Assembly (NCBI GenBank): GCA_013399855.1 | Contig: VXAY01004289.1 | Coordinates: forward strand, 600,948-664,947 | DNA: 64,000 bases | Source: Oxyruncus cristatus | Taxonomy: Eukaryota; Chordata; Aves; Passeriformes; Cotingidae | Direction: 5' to 3' | Shown: in pieces, positions 1 through 12,600 of the stretch | Position numbering within the stretch: the stretch's first letter is position 1 | Layout: every line of letters starts with the position of its first letter | Program-made: the position numbers and the translations under genes | The notes under the pieces: generated by a model | The model's database searches: none | Told to the model about the DNA's origin: nothing | The model's input: the letters and a program-made list of their open reading frames with translations, nothing else

Positions 1-467
1 ACAAGCAACTACACTGTTGTCAGACAATCACACCTGAAGCAAAAATACGAAGATATTTGCTTTGACTCCTGCTGCAATCTCAGAATAGTTTTGAAGCCTG
101 TCTGAAGGCTCCCTGGACTATGATGATCTAATTCATTACAGTATGAGCCACTCTGTGAACAATGTTTAACAGGGAACTGCATCCAGCTGCACTGATGTCT
201 GACTTGGAAAACACTCGGAGAGACGGTTCACACTACGGACAGAACAAGCACTCGTGCCACCCGTGTTACCCTGCACACAACACCTGTTCTTCTCCCAGTT
301 CTCCTCAGCAGAAAGCCCACTGCAGTGCAGTATATGGACCAGCTTTAGGCAAGGCCAACAGTACACCTGGTATCCTACAGGGACAGATTATCCAGCCAGA
401 CGCACAGGAGACTCCCCAGCTTGGTAACAAACCACAAACCCCTCCAGGCACAGCGGGACGTCCTTAC
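1..467 (-). other. TNRC6A intron, truncated by window edge
   Basis: The sequence runs from the donor GTAAGG at 467 to the window edge. No further TNRC6A exon (RRM region) was found on the minus strand, and nothing else was recognised. Confidence 0.85.
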
Positions 468-686
468 CAGGGGTGTATCTGGCATCAGAATTTCCCCATC
501 CTCCACCCAGACGAAGGGAATTATCCCAAGTGGACAAGGGTGGTTTCTGGCCTGTCAGCCCTGGAGGTGGGCGGGACGGAGCAGTGATGCTTTTAGGTGG
601 CAAAGGGACCTTCCACAGCTCATGAGCCAGAGAGGTGTTAGTGACTGATCCAGGAGACCACGTTGATTTGGAATCACTGTTTCTGG
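468..686 (-). CDS. TNRC6A: TNRC6A last exon in window, before the RRM (residues ~1666-1739)
   Basis: This 219-nt exon starts [20 protein letters not shown], continues [20 protein letters not shown] and ends [12 protein letters not shown]. The acceptor is TTTTAGTAG and the donor GTAAGG. It carries several tryptophan motifs of the CCR4-NOT-recruiting region. The following exons (SSWGES..., RRM, C-terminus) are expected below position 1. Confidence 0.96.
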
Positions 687-3600
687 CTACTAAAAGACAC
701 AAAAGACAACCACAATCACTGTGGTGCTGCAACTGGCACCCCACTGCAAAGAAAAGCTGCTAAATTAGAGTAAAATCAAAATAGCTGCTTTGAAATCAGT
801 GAAGTTACCACTCTGATGAGACCTTGGCACTGCTTTTTATTAACATCTGGGATCCCCCTGGAGCAAGTGAAGGGGAAGGAACCAGGTCAGAGCAATACAA
901 GCAGACGTCACCTGAAGTGCTTTGTGCTGTACTGCTGAGGGAAACATTGTAGTTGGAGGCACGAATGGATGACCAGGCACTAGTTGAAGGCAGCGTGGTG
1001 TTCAAAGATGAGGATGACCCTGGAACAAAGGCAGAGTCAGTCACAGCACAGCATGTCACAAATGCAGGAGGATTGAAAGGCTTGGCTTGTGGTCCAGCCT
1101 GAACACGCTGCACACTCAGGGGAGGGTCCTGCACTCCTCAGGCCTCATCCTCCATCCACAGGCACACGGTGGCAGCAGGAGCACCCCACGCTCACAGAGA
1201 GCACAGGCTCTACATTCCTGCATGGCTGAGCTGCCAAGGTTTGACTGCTGCTTCCAAACACTTTGGGTGTGCACAGCTGACATCAGGATGCAGAGCACAG
1301 TTCCTCTGCCCACATTCCTGGGATAGCTGCTGCACTGCATTAGCAAGCAAGCTGAGCCAAGGATGAGCTCGGCAGCTGTGACAGGCACAACACAAGAGAT
1401 AAACCAGGAGGGGAGCAAGCAGCAAACATGTTCCAAATCCACAACACAAGGGACAGACCAGGAGAGGAGCAAGCAGGAAACATCTCCGCGAGAGCAGTCT
1501 CTGTGACTGAGGGAAGGTTACACAGATTAATCAAGCTGAGCATACCACTGTTCCTGTCCCTGAGGTGGTCAACTTCCCGCACAGTATTAATTGAGAGATT
1601 GTTTATGACACTGCCAGGAGTGACGTAAGGGTCAGTTTCGGGGTCGATGTTTGGATAACCTTTCCATGGCTCACCAGGGCGAAACTCTAGGAATACAGAT
1701 GCACAAAAGAAGCTTATTTTGATTATTTTTTAAAACAGGAAACAGCTGTCCAAATGATACATCTCTTTAAGACCGAAAATCCAAACCCTTTTACTTAATT
1801 TAGTCTTCACCTTATTCACTTAATTTCTAGTTTCTCTGCTCCCATCACCCCAGGCAGATACACTTCTCTCTGTACAGTAAAACTCTTGCTCTCCATTTCC
1901 ATCTGCTAAGAACACCCTTCAGGCTCTTCTGCAGGCTGGCTCCTGTCCCCTCCACATGGAACACCCAAGGAACCGAGGACAAACCCAGGAGAACCATCAG
2001 GGGGAGGGCAGGGGAGCTGTACCTGGGGGCCAGTTAACACTGCTAGAGCCATTAGGCGATTTGGCACGGGGCCAGCCATCCCCAATGGATCCGGGAGGAC
2101 TGGCTGGCGAATTACTGCTGTTCATAAAGTCATAAGGAACAAATGGAGAATCTTCCAGCCTAAAACCACTTGAAATAGCACCTGAATAAAAAAAACAAAC
2201 ACAAATAGTGGTCAAATATTTTTCAAAGCCAGTTTTTATATCCCTATATAAATATATACAAAATCACGCCCCTTTAAATCATTAATGAAATATATGGCTG
2301 CTCACTGTCCTCTTATATAGGAAGTTATATAGGAAATCTAAAATGAAACGTGCCTGAAAAACTCAGGAGAAAACTGTAAGAATAATGTTCCATGGAATCC
2401 CTTCATTGAAAGTACATGTGTTCAATGTAACATCTATTGAACTGAAGTAAAGTATTAATTCCAGAGGGTGAGAGCATTCTGTGGGACCCCAACTGGCTAG
2501 AGGAGGTAGTGAATGGATTCTGTGGTGGGAGGGCTCTAGGAAGAAACAGCTACAGCATGGGAAGGATCTTTAGCTACTGCAAAGATCTATTTATTCTACT
2601 CCTACTCTTGGGAGGGAAAAAAACGTAATTTAAAAGTTCCTGGAGACAGAGCAAGGAATGGTTTAAAAGTTATCAGACAGCAAAGCCAGTTCTGCTACAG
2701 TTCTGAGGGAGCCAGGGATTCCATGCAATATGGAAATTCCTAATACTAGTCCAGAAAACATCACCTACAGCTAAAGGAACACCACCATTGCCTGTGGTAA
2801 CAGTTGGATGGGGTTCAGCTGCAGGGTATGGTCACTACATGCTACAGCAGCAAAGTCATCTCAGAGCAGCAAAGCAGCTGACACATCTAAAAATACCCCA
2901 ACAATCTGAGACTGAACCGTAACAGGAGACTGGGGACATTTATAACTATCTTTAGACATAGAATCTTTGGGCTATAGACTCCAATTTTAACTGGATGAGA
3001 TTTCAAACAACAGAAACAGTTGAAATGTCGTATGAATCCTGATTATTGGAATGAAACATAAAGCAACCAAGTCCACCTCCTCTAAAACTAAGGACAGCAA
3101 TTGTAGCAGTCTAGCCCTTCTAAGCTCTCCCCAATTTTAGAATGCAAACATAAGACATTCATAACCAAAACCTGTCAGTGAAAATGTCAGCCATGCCCAG
3201 AATGTGGTAAATCCCCAAAAATTGCCTTAGGGCAGCAGGGTGGTGGGAGAGAAAACTTGAAAACCTAAAGCTTTTGGCTTAAAAATATATGAAGCATTCC
3301 ACTCAAGATTAAGGTAAAACTAGTAGCAACAGTTGCACTTACAGAAAAGTCTGGTTAAAAAAGGAATTCTGTACAATGTTTCTACTAATCTCATCACAAG
3401 ATCACTCTGTAAGCATAGTCAGCAAATCTGTGGCTGCTGTGGAAGACAAGCAGCAGGTTGGCACAGACAACACAATACAAACTGTGACAGCTACAGCAAC
3501 ACGGGAGTTACAACCACAGCCCAAACACAGCAAACCTGCACCTTCCACCCAGAACGTGACAGTGTGATGTGTCACGTCAAGTGCTGCTCGAGGACGTGCT

Positions 3601-6600
3601 GAACGTACCATGTTTGCTGGAGTTTTGATCTAAGGATGTGTTCACAGAAATGCTGTCGACTGTAGTCCATTTCCTCAGCCGAGATTGTGGCTCTTTAATA
3701 CTGCTCATATCCAGGTTTACATTCAAGTTTGAGTTCATTCCTGAAAGCATACAGAGCTTATGAAACACAGACTGAACTACTTCTTCTGCTCATCACTGCT
3801 GCTGTGCCAACAAGCACTGAAGAGCACACTGCTATGGTTATGTCATGCTTCCAAATCCCTGGTTTTGAAGAACATTCTAGCATTTAATTCAGTGAGCTCA
3901 CTGCAGACAGAAGCTAAGCTGAGCAATGCAAAGCACTCCCAAGTTCTCAGCTCATGTACTCATGCAAAAATGTCACTGGAAGAAGCCATTAGGAAGTCAG
4001 AGAAACTAAAATGTAAATACCTAAAATACGGGGCAAACAGAACTTGTCTTGGCCTGCTCTAAGCTGTGGTCTGTACTTCCAAACGTTTCTCTCCCGGAGA
4101 ATCAAGACAATGCCAACCCAAATCAGCCCAAATACCTGGGAGAACCAGCTGTTCTGGGCTTTGACAATGTGCCCACACTTTTGCCTTTGCCTGCTCTCTT
4201 TCCAAGTCTGTAAGAATCCTGAACTCACAACCATACCTGGGTACTCTTCCAGCCCTTCAGATCTAGTTACTTCATTTCTGAAAATAAACCACTACAACGG
4301 TTTCATGTGGGGCCACAGACACACAGGGAGCTTCTCAAATGTCTCCTAGAAATGCCTTCCTTCAGCACTGGAAACGAGGGCTTCACCTTGCTCCTGAGTG
4401 GACACTCATAGCCATAGAGAAGCTGGTTTGTTCGGCTGGGGCTTGGGTTGTTTTTCTTAAAGGCATGATCAGGAGTTGAAGCCAGAAAAACCTCACCTAG
4501 AAAAGCCTCACACAAAGTGCTTGGAACAGGATGGAGTTTTAAAAAATGTAACAACTACCAATAGCTCGAGCAGAAAAAAAGCAAAGCCCAATTGATCCTA
4601 TTTCTGACCTCCCTCTGGCATTTTGCTGTTGTCAGAGCAGTGACTGCACCACAGAAACCTTCCTTCTACCTCTGGAGAAACTGCAGTGGCCAGACCTCTG
4701 AGAGAAGGGTTCGAAGGATCCCGAGCTGGCAGAGGTGCATAGCTCTGACCAGGCCAATGCCAGCCCCTGGCTGGCACAGGTCTGTCACTGCCCTGTATGG
4801 GAGACCTATGGGCTGAGGGATGGACACCAGTGCCTGGACATGATCCATAATTTAAACTCTCTTCCCAGAAGTAATTTTTCATATCCTATCGTGGAAGACT
4901 TTATATAGTTCAGCTATACTCACTATTTGGCAGAAAAAGGTTGTTTTTATTATTAGAAATACTTCATTCTATAATGAATGGAGATGTGACTGCAGGACTG
5001 GTCAGGGAAAGAAGGACATCCCGGCCCCCAGTCTCTGCTTTGGGTGAGTATCTACTGAATCCTGACAAATTCCTTCCCTGGAATAGAAACACAACCTCCC
5101 TGCTTTCCTGGCTGGGTTTCCTGACAGTTACAAGAACCTGCAGAAAACAACATATCTACAGGATTGTCCAGGAGACAACTGGGCAAACTAGGGTCCCTCT
5201 CACACAACTACACTACCACACTGCGCACTGGGAGGGTGACACCAACATGCCTCTGGACTCAATTCTTCACTAAAATGGGAAGAAATTCCAGCAACCTGCT
5301 ACTCTTACCCTTAAGCTTTTATGAGGACTGAGTGTGGGTCCATGTGCTTGTATTGCTATACAGTTCTACTCCAGAGGGATCCCAAAGAGCTCCTGCATAT
5401 ACTGCAGTAGATTCCTGAGGGATCTCAAAGCAACCTTTCCTATACTGCAGGTTCCTGAGACGTGGCCACGATTCAGGTGAGAAAGCAGCTATGTAACAGT
5501 ATATTCCAGCTCACGGAATGAAACAGAAAGGAACCCGAGGTAGGCGGGATGCAATTCCCCAGCATGGAGTTTGGAGAGAAAGTGCAATATTCCTTTCCTT
5601 AGAACTAACACAGTGTCTGCAACAGCTAAAAAACTTCATTTGTGTGCCTTGCCCTTTGAATGAAAGCATAGTTAGATGCTGATGCCAATCATCACCAGCA
5701 ACCATGAAGCAGAAGCCTGGACTCAGGACTGGCCACAAGCCACCTCAGTGTGGCACATGCAGGGCCAGCACTGCTCCGCAGGCTCCGCAACTCCACCTGC
5801 AAGCACAGGGATGTCAGCTGCAGTCCCTAGGAAACAAACTGCTCTGCAAAAGGCAATGGGGATGCAAGGGAAACCAGCCCAACAGAAATGACCCAAGTAG
5901 AATAAGCGAGAAGAAAAGCAAAACTGAAGAGGGGGGAAAAAATGGGGGTAGGGAATTGAGGTAAATGGTAAACACTTGTGGTAAGTGTAATATGGCATTA
6001 AAAAGGGACCTAAAGAAAGGAGAAAATATACAAGCCTGAAATTTCTGAAGTAGAAATTGGACAGAAGCCTGGAAACACAGGGAGAAAGAAACAGCACATG
6101 TTTGTATTTATAAATGTTCAGACATTTTGCCTGAAATGAGATCTTTAAAAATGCAGATCCAAAAGGTTTTTTCCTAGGCAAAATCACTAAGAGGCAAACT
6201 GACAGTTTATTCTACCTGTGCAATTCTAGTCATTGGATATCATTGTGGAAATCCAAAGAAATGTGGCTACATCAATGGATTCTTTGAATGGGTTCTACTT
6301 CTAAAAGTTTTTTAGCTCCAGGAACCAGGACTTTGTACCACTTTGATCCCAAGGGACCCATGGGATAAAAGAAGCATTAAAGGACCCAGCCATTCCTTAG
6401 GACTGTAAAGCATTTGACACTGAGACACAGACAGTCACTGGGAACGAGTGTACTTGGGGAAAAGCTCTTTGTGGGGCTTACCCAGTTACTCTTGTTCACC
6501 AAAGAATTTGTATTTCCACTAAATGGGAAGTGCTGACTGGATTACAGTCACTGTTTTAGGAGGCAGGCAAGGGGAAAAGGGTCTGTGTCACACAAGCACT

Positions 6601-9600
6601 GACTGACTGCAGGAGACCCACCTATAGGGAAGCTGCTGAATGCATTGATTGGTGACGGCCCTTTCTGCAGCTCAGGAGTAGTGTGGGGTATGACATTCTC
6701 AAGGAAGGATTTCATGGAGGGCTGATGGAGTGACTGCTGTTGAGAGGGTGGAGTTTGCTGCTTCATTAACAGGTTTGGATCAAGCTGACGGGACTGTTGC
6801 ATCATCTGTTGCTGCATACTAAGAGATCGACCCTTAAAAAAACAGAGCAGTTACAATATCAATGGGCAAAAGCTTTTCCACATTTAAAAAAAAGAGAATG
6901 AAATGAATCTCTGTGCTCCGTGCATCCCGCACAGCCAAACCCCAGCACTAAGTCCCTCCTTTAGAGCCTGTCGAACCCAATTCACTCCTGCACACTTCAA
7001 TACAATTCACAGCAAGAAATGTAGCTCAGGGTGAAAAACAGTTGTAAAGAGAGTTTGAGAAGTTAAAATAAAGGTGTTTGTTTACCTGCTGCTCCTGCTG
7101 CTGCCGACCCCCCGAAGGCATGCTCCTTTGAGTCTGCGCCTTTTGCTGCTGAGCCAACAGCCGCTGCGAGACATGTGGTGCGGGGGGGTTTAGGAACAGT
7201 CCCAGCCCACGCCAGGCTCCGCTCACTCACACACAACACCGAGCGACCCGCTGGGGCAGCTTACCTGTAACTGGGAGATCTGAGAAAGCTGGTTTAACTG
7301 GGACAGTTGATTCAACATGGCTACCTGTTGTGGGCCAAAAAGTGGGCTCAGGCCACCGTTGTTTGGTGCATACTTCAGTAATGATACTGGAACCTGCAGA
7401 ACAGACCAGGACCAAGAGTGACTGACTCTAACAGGCAATTACTTAGCCTGGAATACGGAGAATATTGTAACCTCTGGGCAACAGCTGCCTGGTTACTGAG
7501 ACACTTATCAAGCCAAATATTTACAGAATAAATACGAGCAACACCACCAAACAAGGGACAATTTTCTGAAGCAGCATTCAGGTAGTCTATACACAGAATG
7601 CTTTCTGTACTCAATTACCTGAGGGGATAGTAATGGAGGAGGCACTTGAGCACGTGGATTAGGCTGAGATGAATTAAGAGGTTGTGCTGGAGGCTGCTGC
7701 ATGCTCCTGGGCTGTGCTGCTATATTCCCAACACCAAACACACTGGGATTGCCATTCTGGAGAAAGGATGGACAGTCAGTGACAATAAAGGTTCTGCTGC
7801 TTCTCCCACCCCACTCATTTCAGTTACAAGTTAAACACATATCAATTACACAGGCAGCTACAATGTTATATCAAAAGGCATTAAATGCTGTCAAGTAACA
7901 TGCCAAGGATACGCACACAGCCTTACCTGTCTAACAGAATTCAAGTTTTGCATACCCAGCCCTGCTAGGGAGCCCAGGGCTTGGTTAGGTAGTGCATTAT
8001 TTGAAGGGGGAAGCTTCATGTTTTGATTGGACATAAACTGCATGTTTTGGGACTCGTCTGCTACAATGCCATCCTGATGGGACAGACAAACCGAGGCGCA
8101 ACAACCAGCCAGCAAGCAAGCAGAAGGGAGAAACCATTGCCAGGAGCAGAAGGGAAGAGTCACAGGACAGTCCAGCACCAGCAGGAAATAGGCAGAAAAC
8201 AAAAGAGATCAGGTTAGTCATTGGTACCGCAAAGGGCTACAGAAAGTGCTTAGTATTGTATATCAGTGAGTTAAAAAGAACAGTTCATATCTCATGGATT
8301 AACCAGAGAGCCCTCACTCCCCTCTACTCTACCCGCAGAGAGCTCAGGAGCACACAGGTAACCGCTCAGAATGCAGAGAGTTCGGAAGTGTCCACCAGTA
8401 AGACTCCACTGACCTTATCGAAGTAAGGACCGCGATCCATGGAAGACTCTTTGGGAATTTGGGGACGAGAACCAGGGCCTTTTCCAACCACACGATTGTA
8501 ATCTCCAACGCCGAGGCCGTGCTTGTCCATCTCCATCCGCTTATCCTGCAGTAACCCTGTGGGCAGGAGAAAGTGGCTGCAGCACTCAAGTGTCTTTCAG
8601 GCTTCAGCTACACCATAACCAGCTTGTGCTCACGAAGACCTGAACTAACACTGCTCTTGGGCAGCACTCATAAAAGTGGTATCAGTTTAGCTTTAAACTC
8701 TCTGGGCTTTACCGAAAAGGGAAAGGAAACCTTGTGTACCAATGGCTACAGACAACTGGAATCGTGGAATCAGCACCATGATTTTTCAAGGCTTCATGCA
8801 AATATTACTCTGTTTTCTCTTAAAACCAAGACCATGTAACTGTTTAAAGGTGAAATAATTTAAGTATCAGGCTTGTCATTAATATTAAAATCTGAAACTC
8901 AATGAACAATTTCTTTACACAAGAGACTATGAGCCTCAAAATGAAAATAACCAATTTTAAATAAATAATAATTTATTTATGGAATAAAAAAAGAGTAGCT
9001 ACAATAAAAACTACAATGCTACGATTACTTTTAAACATTCTATCATCATAGTATATTGTTATTAATGTATTAAAGAATTATACTATTTTTTATTTGCTAA
9101 AGGAATCGTAACAGTCAACAGATTCAAACAAAATACAACTGCTTCCAAGTAATTTTACACTCGGGTTTAAATGTTTCTAAAATAATCATTCAGTATTAAT
9201 GTAGTTCTTAGAACTGAAAACGTATTTCCAAGAATGAACCCAACGAGTGAGTGTGGGATTTGGAACGTTTCTGTTTACACACAGTGAAGTGCCCAGGGGG
9301 CAATCAAGATATTTGTATTACAAGAGACAAACCCACCGTGCCCTGAAAACATTCTCTCATGTCAGTTTAACATATATAAATATATAAACATATACAAGTT
9401 TAGCTTGATATATGGCTAATATTCCTATAGCAACCAGGTGATGCAGGTGTGCAACATTACTCTCACACACAAATATTTTTCGCTATGAGAGTATTCCTTT
9501 TCTTTAGAGAAATATATACTTAACTATATATAGCTATATATACATTATATATAATTTTAAAAAAAGTAATTTACAGAAGGATATAAGCTAAAAGAGAATC

Positions 9601-12600
9601 TGGAAGGAAAAGCAATAAAGCCCAGCTTGGTTCTGCTGTTCTTACCTCCAGACATGTCCATCTTATTGCTCTGTATGGTTTCTTCTGGTGATTCTCTCTG
9701 AAGTAATAAAATGAATCGCAATTATTTAATAATAGTATTTTTAAGAGCTAAAACAAAGATTCTTACATACTATTTCAATTCAAACCTGCAAGAGAGAAAA
9801 ATCGAGACAATCAGATGCTATGTTAAAGCATTTTCTCCCTTTAGTTGCTATCCAACTGAGAACAGGTTCTCTCACTAGAACTCCCACGTAACATGGAGTA
9901 AAGCAACAGATTATGGGATGAACACTTGGGTAGTGGTTACAAAACCACTTTCATCAACAAAGGGCTCTTTTTGTAATGAGAATGCAAAGAAAAGGGATGG
10001 GTAACAGAGGGAAGACAAACAGAAGTAAAAAGAAAACCATGCTGAAGATGAACACTGAGCATTTCAAAATCTGTACATGGTAACCAGCCCTATGGGAAGG
10101 CAGCAAAGCCAGACAAAGACAGATACTTACTGAAAAACTGAGATTTGTGAATTGCTTAATGAAGGGATTGATCCATGTTTCATCTTGCTTATTTCCACCT
10201 TTCATTATTCCCTTAAAAACAGAAAGGAATTTCTGTGAAATTCAGGTATTTACGACCGACTGCTTCAATTACATCACAAAGTGTTAAGAATGAAAATTAA
10301 AGTGCAGTAGTGCTGCAGTCATGCAGGAATCCCTTCTGACTTAGCTTTCAGAAATGACAAGCAGCCTTGCCCTGAGCTGCTCCTTACCTTTGTGGGCATT
10401 TTTTTCATGTAGGGTGGCCAGTTTAACGATGGGTTGGCTTCTTGTGAGGAACTGCTGTTCCACATTCCAATCTCGACATCCTCCTCTTCCTCCCAGCTGG
10501 TCTGACGACTGCCTGTCAATGGCATATCATCTCCACACCAACTATCTTGCATAGATTTAGGCCCTGGTTGTGAAAAAAACCCAGCACATGAACGTTTCAG
10601 TGGCAGCTGCTGCCCTTCACACCAAACACAGCTTGATGCCGACTGCAAGGTAAAGACCCTCAAAACGTGAAGCTTCCACAGAGGTACTTCCCCTTCCTCA
10701 AACACACTTGTCCCAGGGTGACACAGAGAGCACTCACCAGGTTTATTTGGAGGCTGTTGCCCAAGAGGAGCGTTTCCCCAGCCAGAGGTGCCTCCCGCAT
10801 CGCTGACGGGCTCTCCCCAGCTCGTACCAGTGTCCATGGGCTTACCCCACGCTGAAGTTCCGTTATCTACAGTAGTGGCTGGAGTAGAAGGCTCTCCCCA
10901 ACCTTTGCAAAGCAGGGGGAGTTATTGGCATGGTTTTGAACAGGATTTAAAAGCTACCTAAAGAGACTCAAGTGTTTTGCTTTTCCTAGATCCATAACAC
11001 ACAACAAAAAGCGCGTGAGCACACATTTCCGTTTTGTGTGAGGATCATTATTAAAACTGCAAGCTGTTCCACAAATAAAAGTAATCACAGAAACACAAAT
11101 TTCGTGTCTAAAGAATTACATTTTGATAATACAAATTTCTAAGATATTAAGCTCCTAAGAGCTGCTCATTACACGTAAGTGACCCCTCTCTGCACTTGAA
11201 AAAGAGACAGAACACAAGATACTTCCTAAACCCCATGTAAGCTCCTCTCCAAAACCGTTATTCACTGCTCATGAAACTATAAGACCAGAAAGTCTGACCC
11301 CGAGTCTGTATAAACCCAGCATCCTTCATTCTGCCTTGTAGCAGCTCAACACTTTTTTCGGGTAGGCTCATTGGCAATATTAAGTTTTAACTGTTTTAGA
11401 ATAATTTAGAAAAACAGTTCAATTCCTCAGATACTATTTTAAATATTTTCTCCATGTTCCCACTCCCCAGAACTCAAACAGAGTTGTCTAGTCCTTATTA
11501 CTGCAGCTATTTAAAACTAGAACAGATCTCCCAATCTGTACAAAACCATCAAACCTCTATGAGCCCCGCTGTTCACTTTTTTAATAAATAAAAACCGTAC
11601 TTCATCAGCAGTTTGTCCTTTCCATTGTTCTATGAAGTAAGAATAAAAAATTGCTCTATAATCATCAGAAAACATAAATCTGTATAAAAGCCAGGCTTAC
11701 CAGAACCCGAACTGCTCTCCTTGCTAGTCATGGCACTTGAAGACAGTAGCTGCGGATGTACCTGTGCTTGCTGGTCTGAACTGCTGCTACTGTTTGGGAC
11801 ATTTTTATTCCACATATTCACATTTTTGTAGTTGTATTTGCTTGGATCACCCCAAGCAGAAGTTCCATCATCAATCTCCATTTTCCGGCGTATGGATTCA
11901 GGGGATGGCTCCTCCCAGCCTGTGGGCTCTTCCTCCTTTGCTGGGGCTGGCATCGGTCCCCCAAGCCAGCCCGACCCAGGGGGTTTGTTCGTGGCAGACG
12001 GGGCTCCCCAAGAGCCAACATCTTGTTTGTTCCATTCAGGAGAGTTGACTGGCTTTGATGAGTCCGCCCAGACTTGAGTTTGATTGGATTTTGGAGGGTC
12101 TCCCCAGCCCTGGTTCTGATTAGACTTTGCAGGTTCATCCCATCCTGAAGAGTTGTTTGGGTTTGCACTATTACCTCCCCAAGTAACAGGATTCGATTTA
12201 CCTGGCTCGTTCCAACCAGACACCGACCTGTCGCTGTTGCTGCCTCCCGAACTGGATTTCTTTGCCTCACCCCAATGGTTACTTCTGGAATTTTCTCCCC
12301 AGCTTTCACCGGCAGACACTGCCCAGCTCTGGCTGGCCTTCTGTCCATCTCCCCATCCCTGCTTCATCTTCGGTGCGTCATTCCAGGATGACTTTTCCTC
12401 TTTGCCACTTCCCCATGATTGATTGCTCTTGACCATTACTGTAGCAGCACAATCTTCTTCCCACCCCCCTTGGCTATTTGACCCTTTGGAGTCTCCCCAC
12501 CTTGTAGCAGACTTTGGATCTCCCCACCCCGATACAGATGAGGTATCATTATTATTAGGGCTAGGTCTATCCACACACCCCCCTGAGCTGGAAGTCTGTG

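Larger units (their letters stand above)
6833..8413 (-). other. cluster of short TNRC6A introns
   Basis: Between the exons of this block lie introns of 253, 101, 225, 170 and 340 bp (6833-7085, 7164-7264, 7394-7618, 7757-7926, 8074-8413). They contain only splice signals. The compactness is typical of birds. Confidence 0.9.

Noticed and set aside
9505..9557. Alternating TA run as a microsatellite or replication-related element
   Set aside because: The run is interrupted and short, ordinary for AT-rich intron sequence.
11630..11700. Extension of the giant exon frame past 11701
   Set aside because: The donor GTAAGC at 11700 and the in-frame continuation at 10902 show that the read-through residues are intronic.
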